A stretch of DNA of 64,000 bases from Nymphaea colorata (Eukaryota > Streptophyta > Magnoliopsida > Nymphaeales > Nymphaeaceae). The notes under the pieces are model-generated. The model saw only the letters and a list, made by a program, of their open reading frames with translations, had not been told where the DNA came from and ran no database searches. Positions 49,113-62,250 of this stretch are shown here, piece after piece. The DNA is taken from NCBI RefSeq assembly GCF_008831285.2, contig NW_022204507.1, positions 1,240,001 through 1,304,000 on the forward strand, given 5' to 3'. The position numbers were made by a program, and so were the translations under genes. The first letter of the stretch is position 1. Each line of letters starts with the position of its first letter.

Positions 49113-49288
49113 CAGTAGCGGAGCTAAGGGTGGGTCGGTGTGCACCTTACCCATAAGAGTTAGTCAAAAATTATATTGTGATAAAGCTGGACTCAGTTCC
49201 AGTCACATCATAGTGCCACATGGGCACTATCAAACTCAGATCGGTGACTCAAGCAATGTTCAGTCAAAAAATTTGGGTGCAGCCACTA
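49113..49288. mobile_element. hAT-type MITE copy, longer version
   Basis: The left terminus CAGTAGCGGAGCTAAG is close to the family consensus; the right terminus, reverse-complemented, is TAGTGGCTGCACCC. Its last 90 bases are repeated after the gap at 12557-12650. Flanks resemble those of the other copies, so it is one inherited insertion. Confidence 0.68.
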
Positions 49289-50039
49289 AAGATGAGGCTG
49301 AGGTTACAAGTTGACAGGTTAGGGCGACCTTATCCATGTAGTGAGAAATCAATTTTCTCAAAGATCATGGCAACTTTCCTGCTTGGTGGGCCATTACAGA
49401 TCCTTTGATGGGATTTTCATATGATCCGATCAGGTCGACTGAAAACTGGATTGGCCGGGTCATTCCTGAATATTCAAGGGATTCAAATAAATGTCAAGAA
49501 GAATGAGCAGAGAAGGGTGGTGGAGGAGGAGAAACTGAACTTTAGCCACCAGCATTGTCATGGGATGTTGCTTGTTGATTTCTTCAATCGATACTGACAA
49601 ATGCACATTTAAAATAAATAGTAAATTAAGTAGATTACTTGTTTGATAATTGAATGCAGTGTGGAACCTTCAACAATATATATTTATTTGGGTAATAGTG
49701 AAAATGAATCCATTCTATAGAACATTTGTTTCTAATAAATGTTTATAACAATCGGAATCAGAATCGAAACCCAAAGCGAAACAACCTGCAGGCTGTCGGT
49801 AAGATAAATCAGTATACTATATTTAAAAAAACCAAGTGAAAAATAGAAAAGAAAAAATCATAATAGTATTTAAAGATAATTAAATAACAACACGGGGTAA
49901 CAGCCACTGAATAAAATAGGTTTGCCAAACAATTCAAATTGACTTAAATTAATTCAGGCCAGCTTTTATAAACACTGTTCTCAAATGCATGACATTTTAG
50001 TGGACCTCTTGCTAGTGGAGAAAACCCTTCTTTGTTACG

Positions 50040-50285
50040 GGTGAGCAAGAGTGAACCTGCTGCCTGCATGCATGAGGGGCAGAAGCTCTACTCGTCCCCC
50101 TTACTCCAAGGTCAAGAGAAACATCAAAACCAGGTGAATTTATGCTCACTCCCTTCAGTTTAGGAGTAGCTCCTGCCAACCTTTATGGTTCATGAGAATA
50201 ATGGTCATGATATTGGAGCTGACTACTTGACTCTCACCAAACTCTTAACTCAACCAGTTATGCTACTCTTCTCGGAGTAACCTGA
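50040..50285 (-). repeat. tRNA-derived SINE-like repeat with pol III boxes, right copy
   Basis: A box TAGCATAACTGGTTGAG (TAGCATAACTGG at 50254-50265) and B-like box CAGCTCCAATATC (50209-50221) on the minus strand. The A box fits tRNA promoters better here than on the left; the B box fits less well. Confidence 0.5.
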
Positions 50286-50593
50286 TCTCTTTGTATGACC
50301 TTATGAAAAAGAGTACATATAAAACTATTGAAGCTTACAACTTTCTGGAGGTAAAGTCTTTTGTGTAACCTGCGCTGAGACTTTTAAATTCTCTTAGATG
50401 GAACTTGTTAAGAATAATATTCTGCTTTTTTAAAAAAAAATATATATAAGAACCGTATTCTTATTTCGAGAAACGTTACTGCATTTCAATTAACAAAAAA
50501 GTTACTCTTCTAATGAATTAAACGCTGAGCAGGTACTATATGTTCCAAATTTTTGCTACACATGCACTCGTTTAATATTCTTCATTGATCCCA

Positions 50594-50738
50594 AAATCTG
50601 TTCCAAACATGTGTCAGCAACTTGAAAATATGTCGTTGTGTACTAAATCTGTCCCATACATGTGTCAAGGACTCAAGAATATGTCGCTGTGTGCTAAATC
50701 CTTTCCAAACATGTGTAAGGGACTCAAAAATATGTCGC
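50594..50738 (+). repeat. 51-bp tandem repeat, about 2.8 units, right copy
   Basis: Units start at 50594, 50645 and 50696, exactly 51 bases apart. An ATT- or ATG-started frame reads through all three as KSVPNMCQQLENMSLCT and variants. It is a minisatellite whose length happens to keep frame; no conserved protein context is seen. Confidence 0.9.
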
Positions 50739-51290
50739 TAGCCAGTACACTATGCAAGCTACAACAACCATCATTGTTGATGGAAGGTTAGCATTTTTAG
50801 TTGCAAAGTTAAAAGACTTGTGAAGTTAAGCGATTTATATAACCGTCACAGAACACATGATATTTCCATCGTCAAAGTTACAATAAGGTGTAGGCACATG
50901 ATATGGCCATTATGCTAACTTAAAGCAACTAATGTCGCAACAAACACAACTAAGACACGATGGCCATTTTCATCGGTAATCGTTTGGGCCACAGGACTTG
51001 TGTTGTTGTAGTTTTGACCGTCGCGATTACTTATTAGCGACAGAATACCCAGTATTAGCGACTGTCGAGTTAAAGCCATAGTTAATGTCCATACTTGTGC
51101 AGACATATCTAAGTTAAGCTTTAAACTTAAACAAAGGGGAAAGCATCTTTGAAAAAAGATACATACATTTATTCAACATGAAAAAATAACACCATCAACC
51201 ACATGACAATCAGGACATAAAACATTAGCAGCGTCCAATGCTGCCAATTATAGACTAGTACAGAGAACCACGTAGATCATCACGAAAGAA

Positions 51291-51322
<32 letters not shown>

Positions 51323-51328
51323 ACACCT

Positions 51329-53266
51329 TTAGCCCTGAGTACATTCAATTGGTGCAAAAGAAAGCAGCCCCTTCCCCAAATCATATTTCACATGCATGTT
51401 CTGCTGGAAAACATTCCCAAAAATGGCTAAGCTAGCTGTCGCACTTCTATACATCCAAAAGATATTTGAAGGTGGCAGCTTCAAGTCTGCGTTGGTGGAA
51501 TGAAGGGTCATCTCCAGCAATCCTTAATATGGATCACCATTATTCTCTACATTATAACACAAGTAATCTTGGTTAGGATGATAGAAGCGTTTATGGTTTG
51601 TGACATTAGTCACCGCGTTTGCCACTTGATCATACACATCTTTGGCAAGATAGTCAGTGTGGTACCCGAGTCTATCATAATTGATCCAGCATATCCCAAC
51701 CATGTTGCCGTCTGTGCACCTACAAACTATATTGTGAGTCTGTTGTTCCCCACATTTATGTAATCTAGTGTGAGTGTATAGAAAGTGCCTTGAGCTGCAT
51801 TTGCTTCCATTGGCACCTGTTGAACCTCTTGGGTTCCGAAGAACTCTACCTCCTCACAGAATTTGATCTACTCAATGACATTAGTTTTCTTGCTATGGAG
51901 AGGAAGACTGTAAGCAAATTTATGGTTAATAAAGAAGCCGTTGTGACTAACAAGTGAAAGAGATCCTGGCCTGAGGCCAACAAGACTAGGATGTACAAGA
52001 TTTTTGAATTCAACACTATTTTCTTTATGAACGCAACCAAAGGCGATTGTCAGAAGCTTGATGGTGCCATCAGTGCCAACCTCAAACCAAAATCTTTCGA
52101 GAGCAAGGGACCCTTCTACAACAGATCCATCACCATATGAGGACTTGACGCTACGAAGTTGGTTGTCGTCACAAGCGGACCAGAAGCTAGTGGTGCATCT
52201 CAGGTTATGGTATGTGGAAGACTGAAGTGGCTTTAATGTTGACTTCATTTGGTAGGTAAAGCTGTAGTAAAGAACACACAATGTCCATTTGAGGTTGCTG
52301 CCAGTATCGATGATGACCCAGTAAGATTGGACTTCTAGTGATGTACTAATGTAAAGCTGCATGAGAAACTCTCTATATATAGATGTATCAATGTCTTCTT
52401 TTTATAGCACATGAAGGTGCTGCTTCGATAAGTCGAAACAACTGCCTACCAGCCTATTCTCTCATACGGCCAACTTTCTTTTCTAAAATTTTTGTTTTGT
52501 CATACAGGTGGAAGTTTTCCAAAACATTTCAACCACGTTTGGTTGCAGGATGTGAACGCTTGTCGGCAGTTTCACCTATTTAGCAGACCCCAACACATTT
52601 CACAAGATAACCAGATAGTCCTCCACAACTCAAGTAAACATGAAAACAAAGAGAATAATCGTAGCAATGGAATCTTGAAAGGACCCTTAGATAGCTGGAC
52701 ACAAGTTTCAATCAATTTTTGTTACTTTTCATAAGATAGAGTTGCCAGATCAACTCGTTTCTAAACTTTTTAGGACACAAGTTTCCATTTCTTTCTTACT
52801 TTTCAGGCATCGAGTTCAGCCGTGACAACCCAGACGAACGTTTCTAGGATCAATTGGCTTTAGTTCTAAACTTCTAAGTTACCGGGGCATTTCCTTGAAA
52901 TCTGGAATTTGCCAGATATTTCCAGATTTTTGCGGTCAGGCACTGGAATTAGTTCATCTGGTCAGGCTTCATGAGAATACATGTGGATGGTCGTGTTGTT
53001 TGTGTTGGCATATCCTGAAGCCAATTGGGAGCACAACTTGAAGCGTAGAGCTGCCCGGCTCAGTGTGTCGAACTGGAGCAGATGAAGGATCATAGAGATG
53101 AGAGAGAGGCAAGTCTTGGTGAATGAGGTCTATCAAGAAGGCGGGAGTTTTGGTTAACATTGACAGTGTTGGTGAAAATGTTGGTAGGAAAGTTTGATAG
53201 TGCAACTGGGAGAAGTTACAGGAGGAGGATCATGAAGGAGGAGAGGAAGGTGGCTATGGTAATCAT
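51329..53266 (-). pseudogene. Aspartic protease (nepenthesin/CDR1-like, A1 family) pseudogene, right Y copy
   Basis: ATG 53266 starts a hydrophobic leader interrupted by TAA after ILLL. The prosegment (FLIDLIHQDLPLSHLYD) is in another frame from about 53130. About 600 bases of unrelated sequence precede the mature part. Bases 51868-52362 form one open frame with IIDTGSNLKW (first catalytic motif intact), YGDGSVVEGSL (flap), FGCVHKEN and LVGL. The second motif, IDSGTTLT near 51660, is also intact but follows stops. GDPY is followed by TAA where the paralogue has GAA. The end ...KYDLGKGLLSFAP is open to the TAA at 51329-51331. Catalytic residues are better kept than in the other copies, yet it is clearly broken. 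Confidence 0.9.
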
Positions 53267-53289
53267 GGATCTACAAAGAAAACTCCTTG

Positions 53290-53297
53290 TATTTATA
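53290..53297 (-). promoter_or_regulatory. TATA box of aspartic protease pseudogene, right Y copy
   Basis: TATAAATA on the minus strand, 23 bases upstream of the ATG at 53266; partner of 16802-16809. Confidence 0.55.
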
Positions 53298-53699
53298 AAG
53301 GAGATCAAGACGTAGGTTGTGACTAAGGGTGTGGATTTAAATACAAATGGTGGGGAAAAGAAGCACATGGTCAAAGTGAGTAGCGTGTGGATTGTTCCAC
53401 ATGTAACAGTTCTTGGTCAAGGAGAAGATGTGGTTATCACATGAAGGAGCAGAGAAAGGGAACAACATGAACCCTAGGTTAGAGTTAGGAAAATGTTCGT
53501 GAGCATCACTTTATCGTGGGTGGTGGAGGCTCTCGCCCATCCTTAGAGATGATGGATCATGAAAAGTCACCTATTGATCAAGGATTCCAGTCAGTTCTAT
53601 CAGTGCGATGATTTTGGGTGTCGGTGGCAAAGAGCGCTGGTGTTGTGGACCAAAATGAGTGGGTGGAGGCATTTGGATTACCAGATCTTGTAGTGTGTG

Positions 53700-56600
53700 A
53701 TTGAGGGGAAGCAAATGGTCAGACCTTTCAGATGGACTGCTATTGCAATTCTGTTAGGCAGTAGCTCAAGATTTCGTCTGGATTGGGTGGAAGTTTTCCA
53801 CAATTTCTATCAGGAGAAAACAATCTTCACTCCTTTCAAAATGACTATTTTTTATCAAGGCATCCTCAAAGGAATATTTAGAGGAAGTTATGCAACAAAA
53901 AAAATGGCATGTTCACGATAGGTTTTTTGGCCACTAGCAAGTGGAAGTCAGGAATGCCGCTTCGACTTCAAGCTGTCACGAGAACCTCTCTAGGGATTCG
54001 TCTACCGAAGTTGCCTCTTTATATGTGGAACTGCTAGGTGTTAGCTGGTGTCATTAAGGTTCTGGGTAGTTTTTTTGTAGATGCTGATGGCTTCACTTAT
54101 GGGTTCGATTTGTATTCTTGATGGTGACAAAGTTTTTGAATAAATGGTGGAAGATGAAACAAAAATTTGTTTTTGTACCTTATGTGGAGTTTCATTACAT
54201 TCCACAGGAGATCGTCTCACTCATATGAGGGAGGGAAAAGTGAATACTGAACCCTCAAATGGATGGACTCAGGTCATTATTGCTAATAGAAGGTGGAATC
54301 TAGGCTCTAAGCAATGCAAGCTATCTAATTTTAAATGAAATCAATTTGTGCATTTTGAAAAAGATGTACTTCCTGTTGAAGACCTACGATCTATGGGTCA
54401 CGAGTCTCAAGGGATTATCTGATATGAAGTGGTGATGGAATCATCCTCATTGAAGGTTAACCATGTTAAAACTATTGCTGAGTCCTGCCATGCAAGAAGA
54501 AAGCCACAGAAGTTGAGGAGGATTTTTTTCCTGGATTTGGCTTTTTGAACTCCACTAGGACTGTGCTAATGGACTGAAAACAAAAAGATAAAAGGTCTTC
54601 CTCTCCTATGAATATTAGTTTGAACAAAAAAGATCTCTCCATTCCAAAGAAGTTAACAATTTTAAGAAGAAGGGTTGTCGGACAACATTTTTTAAGGCTA
54701 TATAAAGTTCTGGCCCGAAAGAAGGGAAGTTGGCGCAACATGATCCTGACATGGATATCCAAGGAGCAGAGGATTTCCATAACAAAGAGAATGTTCTCCG
54801 GTAGGAAAAGAAGCCTAAGAGGAGTTGCCAATTGCCATCAAATGAAGTTTATAGTTGGAATGTTAGAGGCCTTGCTACTCTAACAATGTAGAAAGATTTT
54901 GGCAATTGGGTGATATCTCATCAACTTAGGATCATTTTCATGTTTCGATATCATGTTGAATGCAGACAACTTCAAATCCTTTTGCAATCACTACGAGGAG
55001 TTTTTTTTTTTAATCTAATATTGATATGAATCTTAATGGTGCCATAATTGTGTAGAGTTAGAGACAGGCTGATTTTAGATGAACTAGTCACAAATTTAAT
55101 AAATTTTGGATGGATTGTTTGTTTATTCATAAAGCTTTGAATCTCAACTTTGATACAATAGGGGTGTATCTACACCCTCACTTTAGAATTCGCAAAGACC
55201 AATTGGTTATGTTAAATACCATTATTGCCAATAAACAAATGTTAGTATTATAATGAAAGATTTTAATTCAACTTATAAGGAGTCTGATAAATGGGCCCGC
55301 CCCTGCTAGACAAGCTTGCTTAGCATTCAATGGATTCATCCAAGTAATTGGAGTAAGTATAGAACCAAGAAACTTGATACCAGAATTAACGTACTTCAAC
55401 AGGTTCTTATTGAAATTTATAAGAGGCAAGATATTGACTCTCATAACTTGTCCACTTCCGAAAATCATATTAGATGTTTTCTTGCGGATGCTCTTTGAGA
55501 TGAAGAAAAAGAAAGTAAGGGTATCATGGCTAAAAAAAGGGGCTAATAACAGCAAATGTTTTCATGCTATGTTCAAGAAAGGTAAAAAAAAGTAGACACT
55601 TGCACATGAAGACAGATGATGGGGAGTTTTATGAGGAGGATCCAATTCTTTCAGCATGTACTTCTCATTTTTAAAGAGTTTTTACCCATGACAACTCAAC
55701 AAGAATTATTATGGATCAGCTTGCTGTTGGTCACTGCCTATTTATAAAAGAAAACTTAACGTTGTTAAGTCCCATTTCAGATGAGGAAGTGCAATAGCTG
55801 TTATGGGTGCCAACTCCAATAGCGCACCAGGTCTGAATGGTTTACTGAAATCATTCCTTCAAAAAAGTCGGGGCACGTTAAGGACTAATATCACAGTTGC
55901 CACTAGAGATTTCTTTTTTTTAGAAAGGAATGCTTGTTAAGAAACTTGGCCGAAGTCATATAATCATAATTCTTAAATTTGATTCAGCTAAGCACATTTC
56001 CAATTTCAGACATATTTTTCTTGAGAATAGTGTACTGAAATTTATTTTCAGAATCATGGTTTCAAGAATGAAGAAGGCACTAAAGTGGGTCATTTCCAAC
56101 ATGCAAGGTGGTTTTTTGAAAGATAGAAACATCCACCAATGTCTTGTTCTTGTGCTTGAGATGGTATACGCAATGTCTAAAGCTAGATCAACTAGCTTAT
56201 GTTGAAGATAGACCTATCAAAAGCATATGACAGGGTCAATTGGACTTTCTTACAGGCTGCCATCTTGCATTTAGGATTTCATCCTATTTGGACTTAAAAA
56301 GTAATAAAAGTAGTGAAAAAATGATTTTTGTGCTCTTGTGATTAATGACCATCAAGGTGAATACTTTGGATCTTCTCATGGTCTGCAATAAGGTTACCTT
56401 TATCTTCATTTTTATTCCTCATTGTCACGAAAATCTTTTCACATACATTGCAAGCTACAATTCAAAGAAGAATGATTGAAGTACTGCATATTGGAAGAGG
56501 CATAGCGGGGGTTTTTTCAATAATGTATGCTGATGCCATCTTGATTTTCTTAAAAGCCTTCAAGAATGGCTTTCTTTATCTACAATTTTTTTTTTTCTGT

Positions 56601-58560
56601 TTGAACTCCATGCTGGAATGATGATTAACCTTCAAAAATCAGCATTCTTCTTTTTCAATATGGGCAAGATTGCAAGTATTTGTAATCAGTTCGGTGAGAG
56701 CCTAGGACAGTTTCCCACTTGATATTTGGGTCTCCCACCCAAGCCAATGAATTTGAGAATGTTGGTACGGTTCTTATTCTTTTAAAATACAGAGTAAACT
56801 TAGTTTATGAAAAAGCATGCTACTTTCCTATGCAGTAGGATCTACTTGACCAAATCAGTATTAGAAGCACTTCGTATTTACTGGATGTTGGTGCTCAAGT
56901 GCCCTCTTGGGGTCATTAAGAAAATGGAACAGATTATGTGCAGTTTTTTATAGGAAGAGTCAGATGCAGGGGGTAAGCCTCATTTACTTGCCTGGAATGT
57001 CTTGTCTTTTCCTAAATAGGAAGGTGGGCTTGGCATTAGAAATCTTAAAGAGGTCAATGAAGCTAATCGGTTGTTTCTAGGATGTACATTAATTTTTCAC
57101 CAGGGCATATGGGACTCATTATGCATGAAAAAATATTTGAGTAGGAAAAGTACTTGATATGTGGAAATGGTTCCAAATATTTCTTCTCTTGGGCGGGATC
57201 AAAATCTGTTACTTGAAATGTGATGAATGGGGAGCTTGCTAAGTTCTATGGAGGATGTTTTACTCAAGCAGATTCCATTGGATCTGCTTGGGAAGTAGAA
57301 CCTTTCCTTTGAAGGTCGGTTAAGTAAATGCTAATACAGCACCACATTGAGCTAAATCTATGGCGACATGTGCAATGCATTGGAGATTGCCTTCAACTTA
57401 GGCTCATGCAAAGTGCAGATTTTCTTTGTTCAAAAGAAAATCGTAAACCTGCAAAGCTCAGGAGCCAAGTTTGGAACCACGTAAAATTGAAGGAATGGTA
57501 GTTACATGGCACAGTGTGGAACGCAAAAGCGTTACCTAGAGCTAACTGGTTTGTGTTTGTTTGAAGTTATTAACGTCTACCTGCTGATGCCAAACTTTAA
57601 CATGTAGGTAACGCTATTGTTTCTGTCTTTAAGTTGTGTGGAGGGCTTGTGAAGATCTATCTCACTTTCTTTTCTCATATACTAATGCTATGAACATTTA
57701 GCAATGCATCTATTCATGGTTTGGAGTTGATAAATTCCATACCTCAGACTTTTTCTCTGTCTGGAACTGGTGGTGGAGGAAGAGGTTCTCATGTAAAGAA
57801 TTCGGATGGTGTTGGCTTGCCTGCTTCAATATCACAAACTGGAAGCTATGGTGTTTCAAAAATCAGGTGGTGCATAAAGAGGTGGTTAAGCTAGCTGAGA
57901 TTGCTAAGAGGGAAGTCTGACACTCATGTTGTGAGGTATTCTATAAACAAGAATGAGGACAATATGTAAAATAGGCGATAAATATCTAGCTGCAAACCTT
58001 AATTTTCAGCCATTTTTGGCATTGTCAGAGTAAAGATGAGTGGGGGCTGGAAGTGGCCACATTGTGTTGCAAATGTTTATAAAGTGGCTGGTTTACTATG
58101 GTTTAATGCCTCCCCAATCAGGAAAACCAGGTTGGTGGTACAAAGCTTTCTCTTCTCAAACATGATCAGAATTATGGACTCTGTTCTTGTAGAGAGGATT
58201 CCTAAAGACTGTCATGTTACTCTAATCACAAACTGTCATGCTCTTAGTTCTCGTGTCAAGGAACTAAGAGAGTAACTCTGGTTCTTTCGTTGTCTCAATA
58301 GTGAGAAGGTATTCCGTGGTTAAAGATCACTTCTCTTTGGAGGCTATCTCCTTTGGAAACTCCTTTGTCGTTGACAAAATCAAAAAAACAAAAAACAAAA
58401 GAAAAGCCAACATTAATGATATTGAAGGTCACTGATTCATGTCAGACAAATCTTGAAAAGTGCTGACCCTGACCATGGAAAGTTTGCTGAGTGAGCAACA
58501 GAGTGTTGAGGCTAAGTTAGAGGCCAGTTCTTAATTGTGTGTTTTCTGTTGATTTTTTTT
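53700..58560 (+). mobile_element. L1-type LINE relic, right copy, with RT
   Basis: DUF4283-like ORF1 part at about 53900-54340, endonuclease remnants at 54850-55330, pre-RT linker at 55370-55600, reverse transcriptase at 55760-56760 and thumb at 56770-57150. The remainder to about 58560 is shared with the left copy but carries no domain I recognise. Stops are scattered throughout. No poly(A) tail or target-site duplication could be fixed, so borders are approximate. Confidence 0.82.
55760..57100 (+). pseudogene. LINE reverse transcriptase pseudogene
   Basis: Frame 55930-56205 encodes SNFRHIF, LKFIFRIMVSRMKKAL and MQGGFLKDRNIHQCL, matching RT blocks of plant LINEs. KIDLSKAYDRVNW at 56205-56243 holds the first catalytic Asp. 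The YADD box is YADA at 56526-56537, so a catalytic Asp is lost. GMMINLQKSAFF follows near 56610. The thumb contains VIKKMEQIM, then a TAG in PK-stop-EGG and GGLGIRNLK (57023-57049). The TAG is shared with the left copy. RT in this family copies the element RNA at the nicked target; this copy cannot. Confidence 0.88.
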
Positions 58561-60757
58561 TCTTTATATTATTTTTCATCATTAATGGAAGGAGAAACCC
58601 AGTCCGATTGCATCAGAACGGTTCCTCGTCAAGGAAAGTGTAGCATTTCAGGCCCCCATTGAAGGGAGAAGGTATACATCATAGGGTTGGGGCCCCATGC
58701 ATTTTTGTGGTCTACGTTATTTTAGCAATACAGACAAAAGTGGTAAGAACAATATTTTTTTGAATATTACCGTTTTCAAGAACGAAGAGCCTCAATGGAT
58801 AGTTGAAGGAAGAAGGTTGACAAGTTAACATACTCCATAGGAAAATAAGGGTCCTAGTGATAAATATAATTATAAATACAGATAAATATATATTAAATAA
58901 ACATATATATAATCATTTTAATCTTCTGGATGTTGGACGACTAATAGATTTAAATAATGTCACTGATAAACCCATAAACCATTAAAAAAAGTGACTTAAA
59001 TAGGCACCATTTGATACACTGTTGCTAATACAACTTCACGCTTTAGCGACCGTTCTTTATTTTTAGTAATAAGACAAGATCTAGGAAATGACAAATTTGA
59101 ATATGTGTGTATGTGTGGATTCAAATTTGATGGATGCTAGATATTGTCGTATAGCTCAAAATAAAACATTATTTGCTAAAATATAGACACTGCAGGGGTA
59201 TTAGCAACGGTTTATGGTTTGTGGTAGTGTGTTTTTATAATAGTTTATCATGATTTCAACAACAGTTTGTGGTGTTTTCAACCATAGACTTTTAACTTTT
59301 TAATTACCTAACAACACTGGGCATTCAGCATGCTATAATTCTCCCATGTAAAAGTACTAGTAATATCTTAAGTAGTTTTAATTTTTATAGGTGAAGACTA
59401 AGTAGCACCACTGTATGGCATCTAATGATATTTTAATTAGATTACTATAAACTCATGCACAAAATGAGTTTTATCATATCTAAAGGGTGCAAAAGATTCC
59501 ATGTTCGGTTTTAAGCTAGGCCTCTTTCAAATGCATCACCCAAAAATATTAATTAGCTGACAAGAAAGTTCTCAATGATGGGAAACCTCTCACACACACA
59601 AGATCAGTGGGAACTTCATAGCAAACGTCCTGTATATATGCTGCCAAAACACTATGACTGACTCTAAGGGTAGGCACTGGGCCAGGCACCAGATGGACAA
59701 ATGGGACCATTTGACCTACTTGCCAGATAAAAATACAGGCTGGGATAGCTTGCCTGGGTCGGGTATTGGGGGCTCGACTTGGCCCAAATACATACCTTTA
59801 TACTTCTTTTTCCCACATTCTTTGGCATGATGCCAGCATTCTACTCCCATACAAACTCTTGACATATTCCCAATGGTTTCCAAAAATTAAAAAATGAAAA
59901 GTGAAGAGTTTCAAATAAGGATAGATATCAGGTTGAGTACAAGATAAACATGAAGTTGATGGCCAGGCCCTGGCTCAATAACTAAACAGAACAGGCTTGG
60001 ACTGCCAATAAAGGCTTTGGGTCAGCCTAAGCACGGCATTGTCATGCCTTGGACCTAACCCAACCCTTTGACGTCCCCAGGTTGGGTTAAACTGCAGATG
60101 CCCTCTTTGACCAACTCCAATGATGTCATTGATCGATTCCTCAACAATGCCAGACTGCTGATGCTGGACTGTAGATGGTCCGTGTGGGCCCACAGTTTGA
60201 GAGTGAGATCAAGATGGGAGCTACTTTGTCAATATTGTGGAAATTTCTCTCAATGAAATGTAAAATCAAGTGCAAACTTAAAGGAACCCGTAAGCACATC
60301 TGCGTCTTTTAAAATGGGCGATTGGCGATGAATTGGCTAAATCATGCTTCATTGCGAATCACTTGAATAAAGACTGGCTGATTGCCTCAAGGCACATAGG
60401 GCAACTGGGCTGCAAGGCAGTTCATATCCAAGGAATTCAAGGTTTGAATCTTGTGGCCGCTGTCACATTCTAATGTGTTATTTCTCTTGTCTGCAAACCA
60501 TGGCAAGAACAACATTCGAGTTGAACGATGTACAGTACGTCCACCTTGGTGGTTTTATGAAGAAGATAGTTTCTTCTAAGTAAACATAAATAAATAAATA
60601 AATATTAGCCGATTTGTATAACACTTTGGATCATCCCAAGCCAAGCCCCTACAATTCAAATCGGCTGATTCCAACCAACTTTTACAAGAGAAAAACAGAA
60701 TGTGAGAGTATGAAGAATTAAAGTACCATTAAGTTGGATTGATAGGTATCACAATAG
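58560..60757. other. Non-coding repeat-like DNA in right block Y
   Basis: Partner of 21300-23540. No gene is supported. The TA tract of the left copy is nearly absent here. Confidence 0.5.
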
Positions 60758-61136
60758 GCAACTCCTATTTATCAAGAATGATGTAGGAACATGTGGGCTT
60801 GTCTGGGCAATTGCCCACACAGGCACACAAAAATTACAGCACTGAATATCTAGCTTCGCCACGAACATGTAACTGTGTTTTGCGGTGACCCATTCAAACT
60901 GCGAACCGATGAGGTCGGTCCTTTTCCTTTGGAAAAACTGTGGAGTCAATGGCTGCTCATCGTGTTTCACAAGTCCTGGATTTCTCAAAATGCAATCAGG
61001 GCAGACCAGTCCAAGAAACTGGGCTCGATCCATCGACGGTCCAGCTGTGCTCTTCAGATGGCTGGACCCACCATGCAACTTCTTCTTGATTGATGTTTAA
61101 TATTTATATGGTTCCTACTGAGGCGTTCTTCTAGGT
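60758..61136. other. Segment present only in right block Y
   Basis: The left copy joins the two flanks at about 23565. The last 20 bases resemble R2 near 31005, which suggests a deletion on the left rather than an insertion here. A 109-codon minus frame (60749-61078) is open, but it has no recognisable motif. Confidence 0.5.
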
Positions 61137-62250
61137 CATGCACACAGACCTCAGCTTGGTTAACAACGCCAGATGCAATGGTTTAGGCTACTTGTCAAAG
61201 AAAGAAAAATGTGACCCATGGTTGCAATGGAAAGCTGACACAAGAATATTCCATGCATGCCTCTCTCTCTAATAGCCCACATCATCCGTTAATCTTTCCA
61301 CCATCCGTAAGAGCTGTTTTAGAATAAAGAAACAAATCAGGCTGAATCAGAAAGAGAGAGAGAGAGAGAGAAATGGTGGTGATAGTTGCTCATGAAGAGC
61401 CAGTGAGTGGAGAGCATTCAGCTGAGTTCGGGTAGATTGAGTTGAGTGCCCGGTTAAGGGTACCCAACGTACATACCTAATTGTAAGGGGACATTTTAGT
61501 AATTTTCAAAAGGTATGTCCTTTATAGTTTTTTTCCTTTTGACTTCCACTTTTGTCTTCCCAATTTTTTTTTTGGTGTGAATTGGGACTATTTCATCATA
61601 ACCAGTGCACAAAATTTTTTTGCATTAGTATGACACATATATAACCAGGTTTAGAGTTCAGGTGCACATGGGACAACACGAACATATTTGTATTAATGTA
61701 ACAGCCATAATGAAAGGAGAGTGCCCGGTCCCAGAAAAGGTATTATAGAAAAGACATATCTTCAATATATACATATATATATATATATATGAAAGATATT
61801 ATGAATATTATGAAAGAGTTAAAAAGTCTAAAATAAACATCATTTTATTAAAAAGTTCAAAGGTACCCCAACCCCATCTTTTTTCTCTGTAGAAACATTT
61901 TAAAAGAGTAAAAAAAAGGTTATGAAAAGGTCAAAAAAGTCTAAAATAAACATTTCTTTATTAAAACAATTGAACATATCAAAACCCCATCTTTTTCCAC
62001 AGCATACTTGTGTGTTCGGATGTGCACGCAACTCAATCTCATATCGGGGCTTCGGGTCCACAGGCAGTGGAGAGAAGAAACTGCACTTTGGCCACCATCA
62101 TTGTCATGGGATAGCGCTTGTTGATTCCTCAATCGATGCGATGCTGTGGATGAGATATCACTTTAAAAAATCTGGAATTGGATCTCGAATTGATGGACTA
62201 GCATTTGCTTATCCATCGATAGGAAAAACTTTTCTCAGACATCTTAGACT
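61137..62250 (+). repeat. R2 repeat copy, right block Y
   Basis: Partner of 23580-24690. Contains a GA tract (61352-61371) and a TA tract (61768-61790). No gene is supported. Confidence 0.7.

Noticed and set aside
60749-61078. 109-codon minus frame in the right-only segment
   Set aside because: No motif, and no second copy to test for conservation; mentioned under the segment only.
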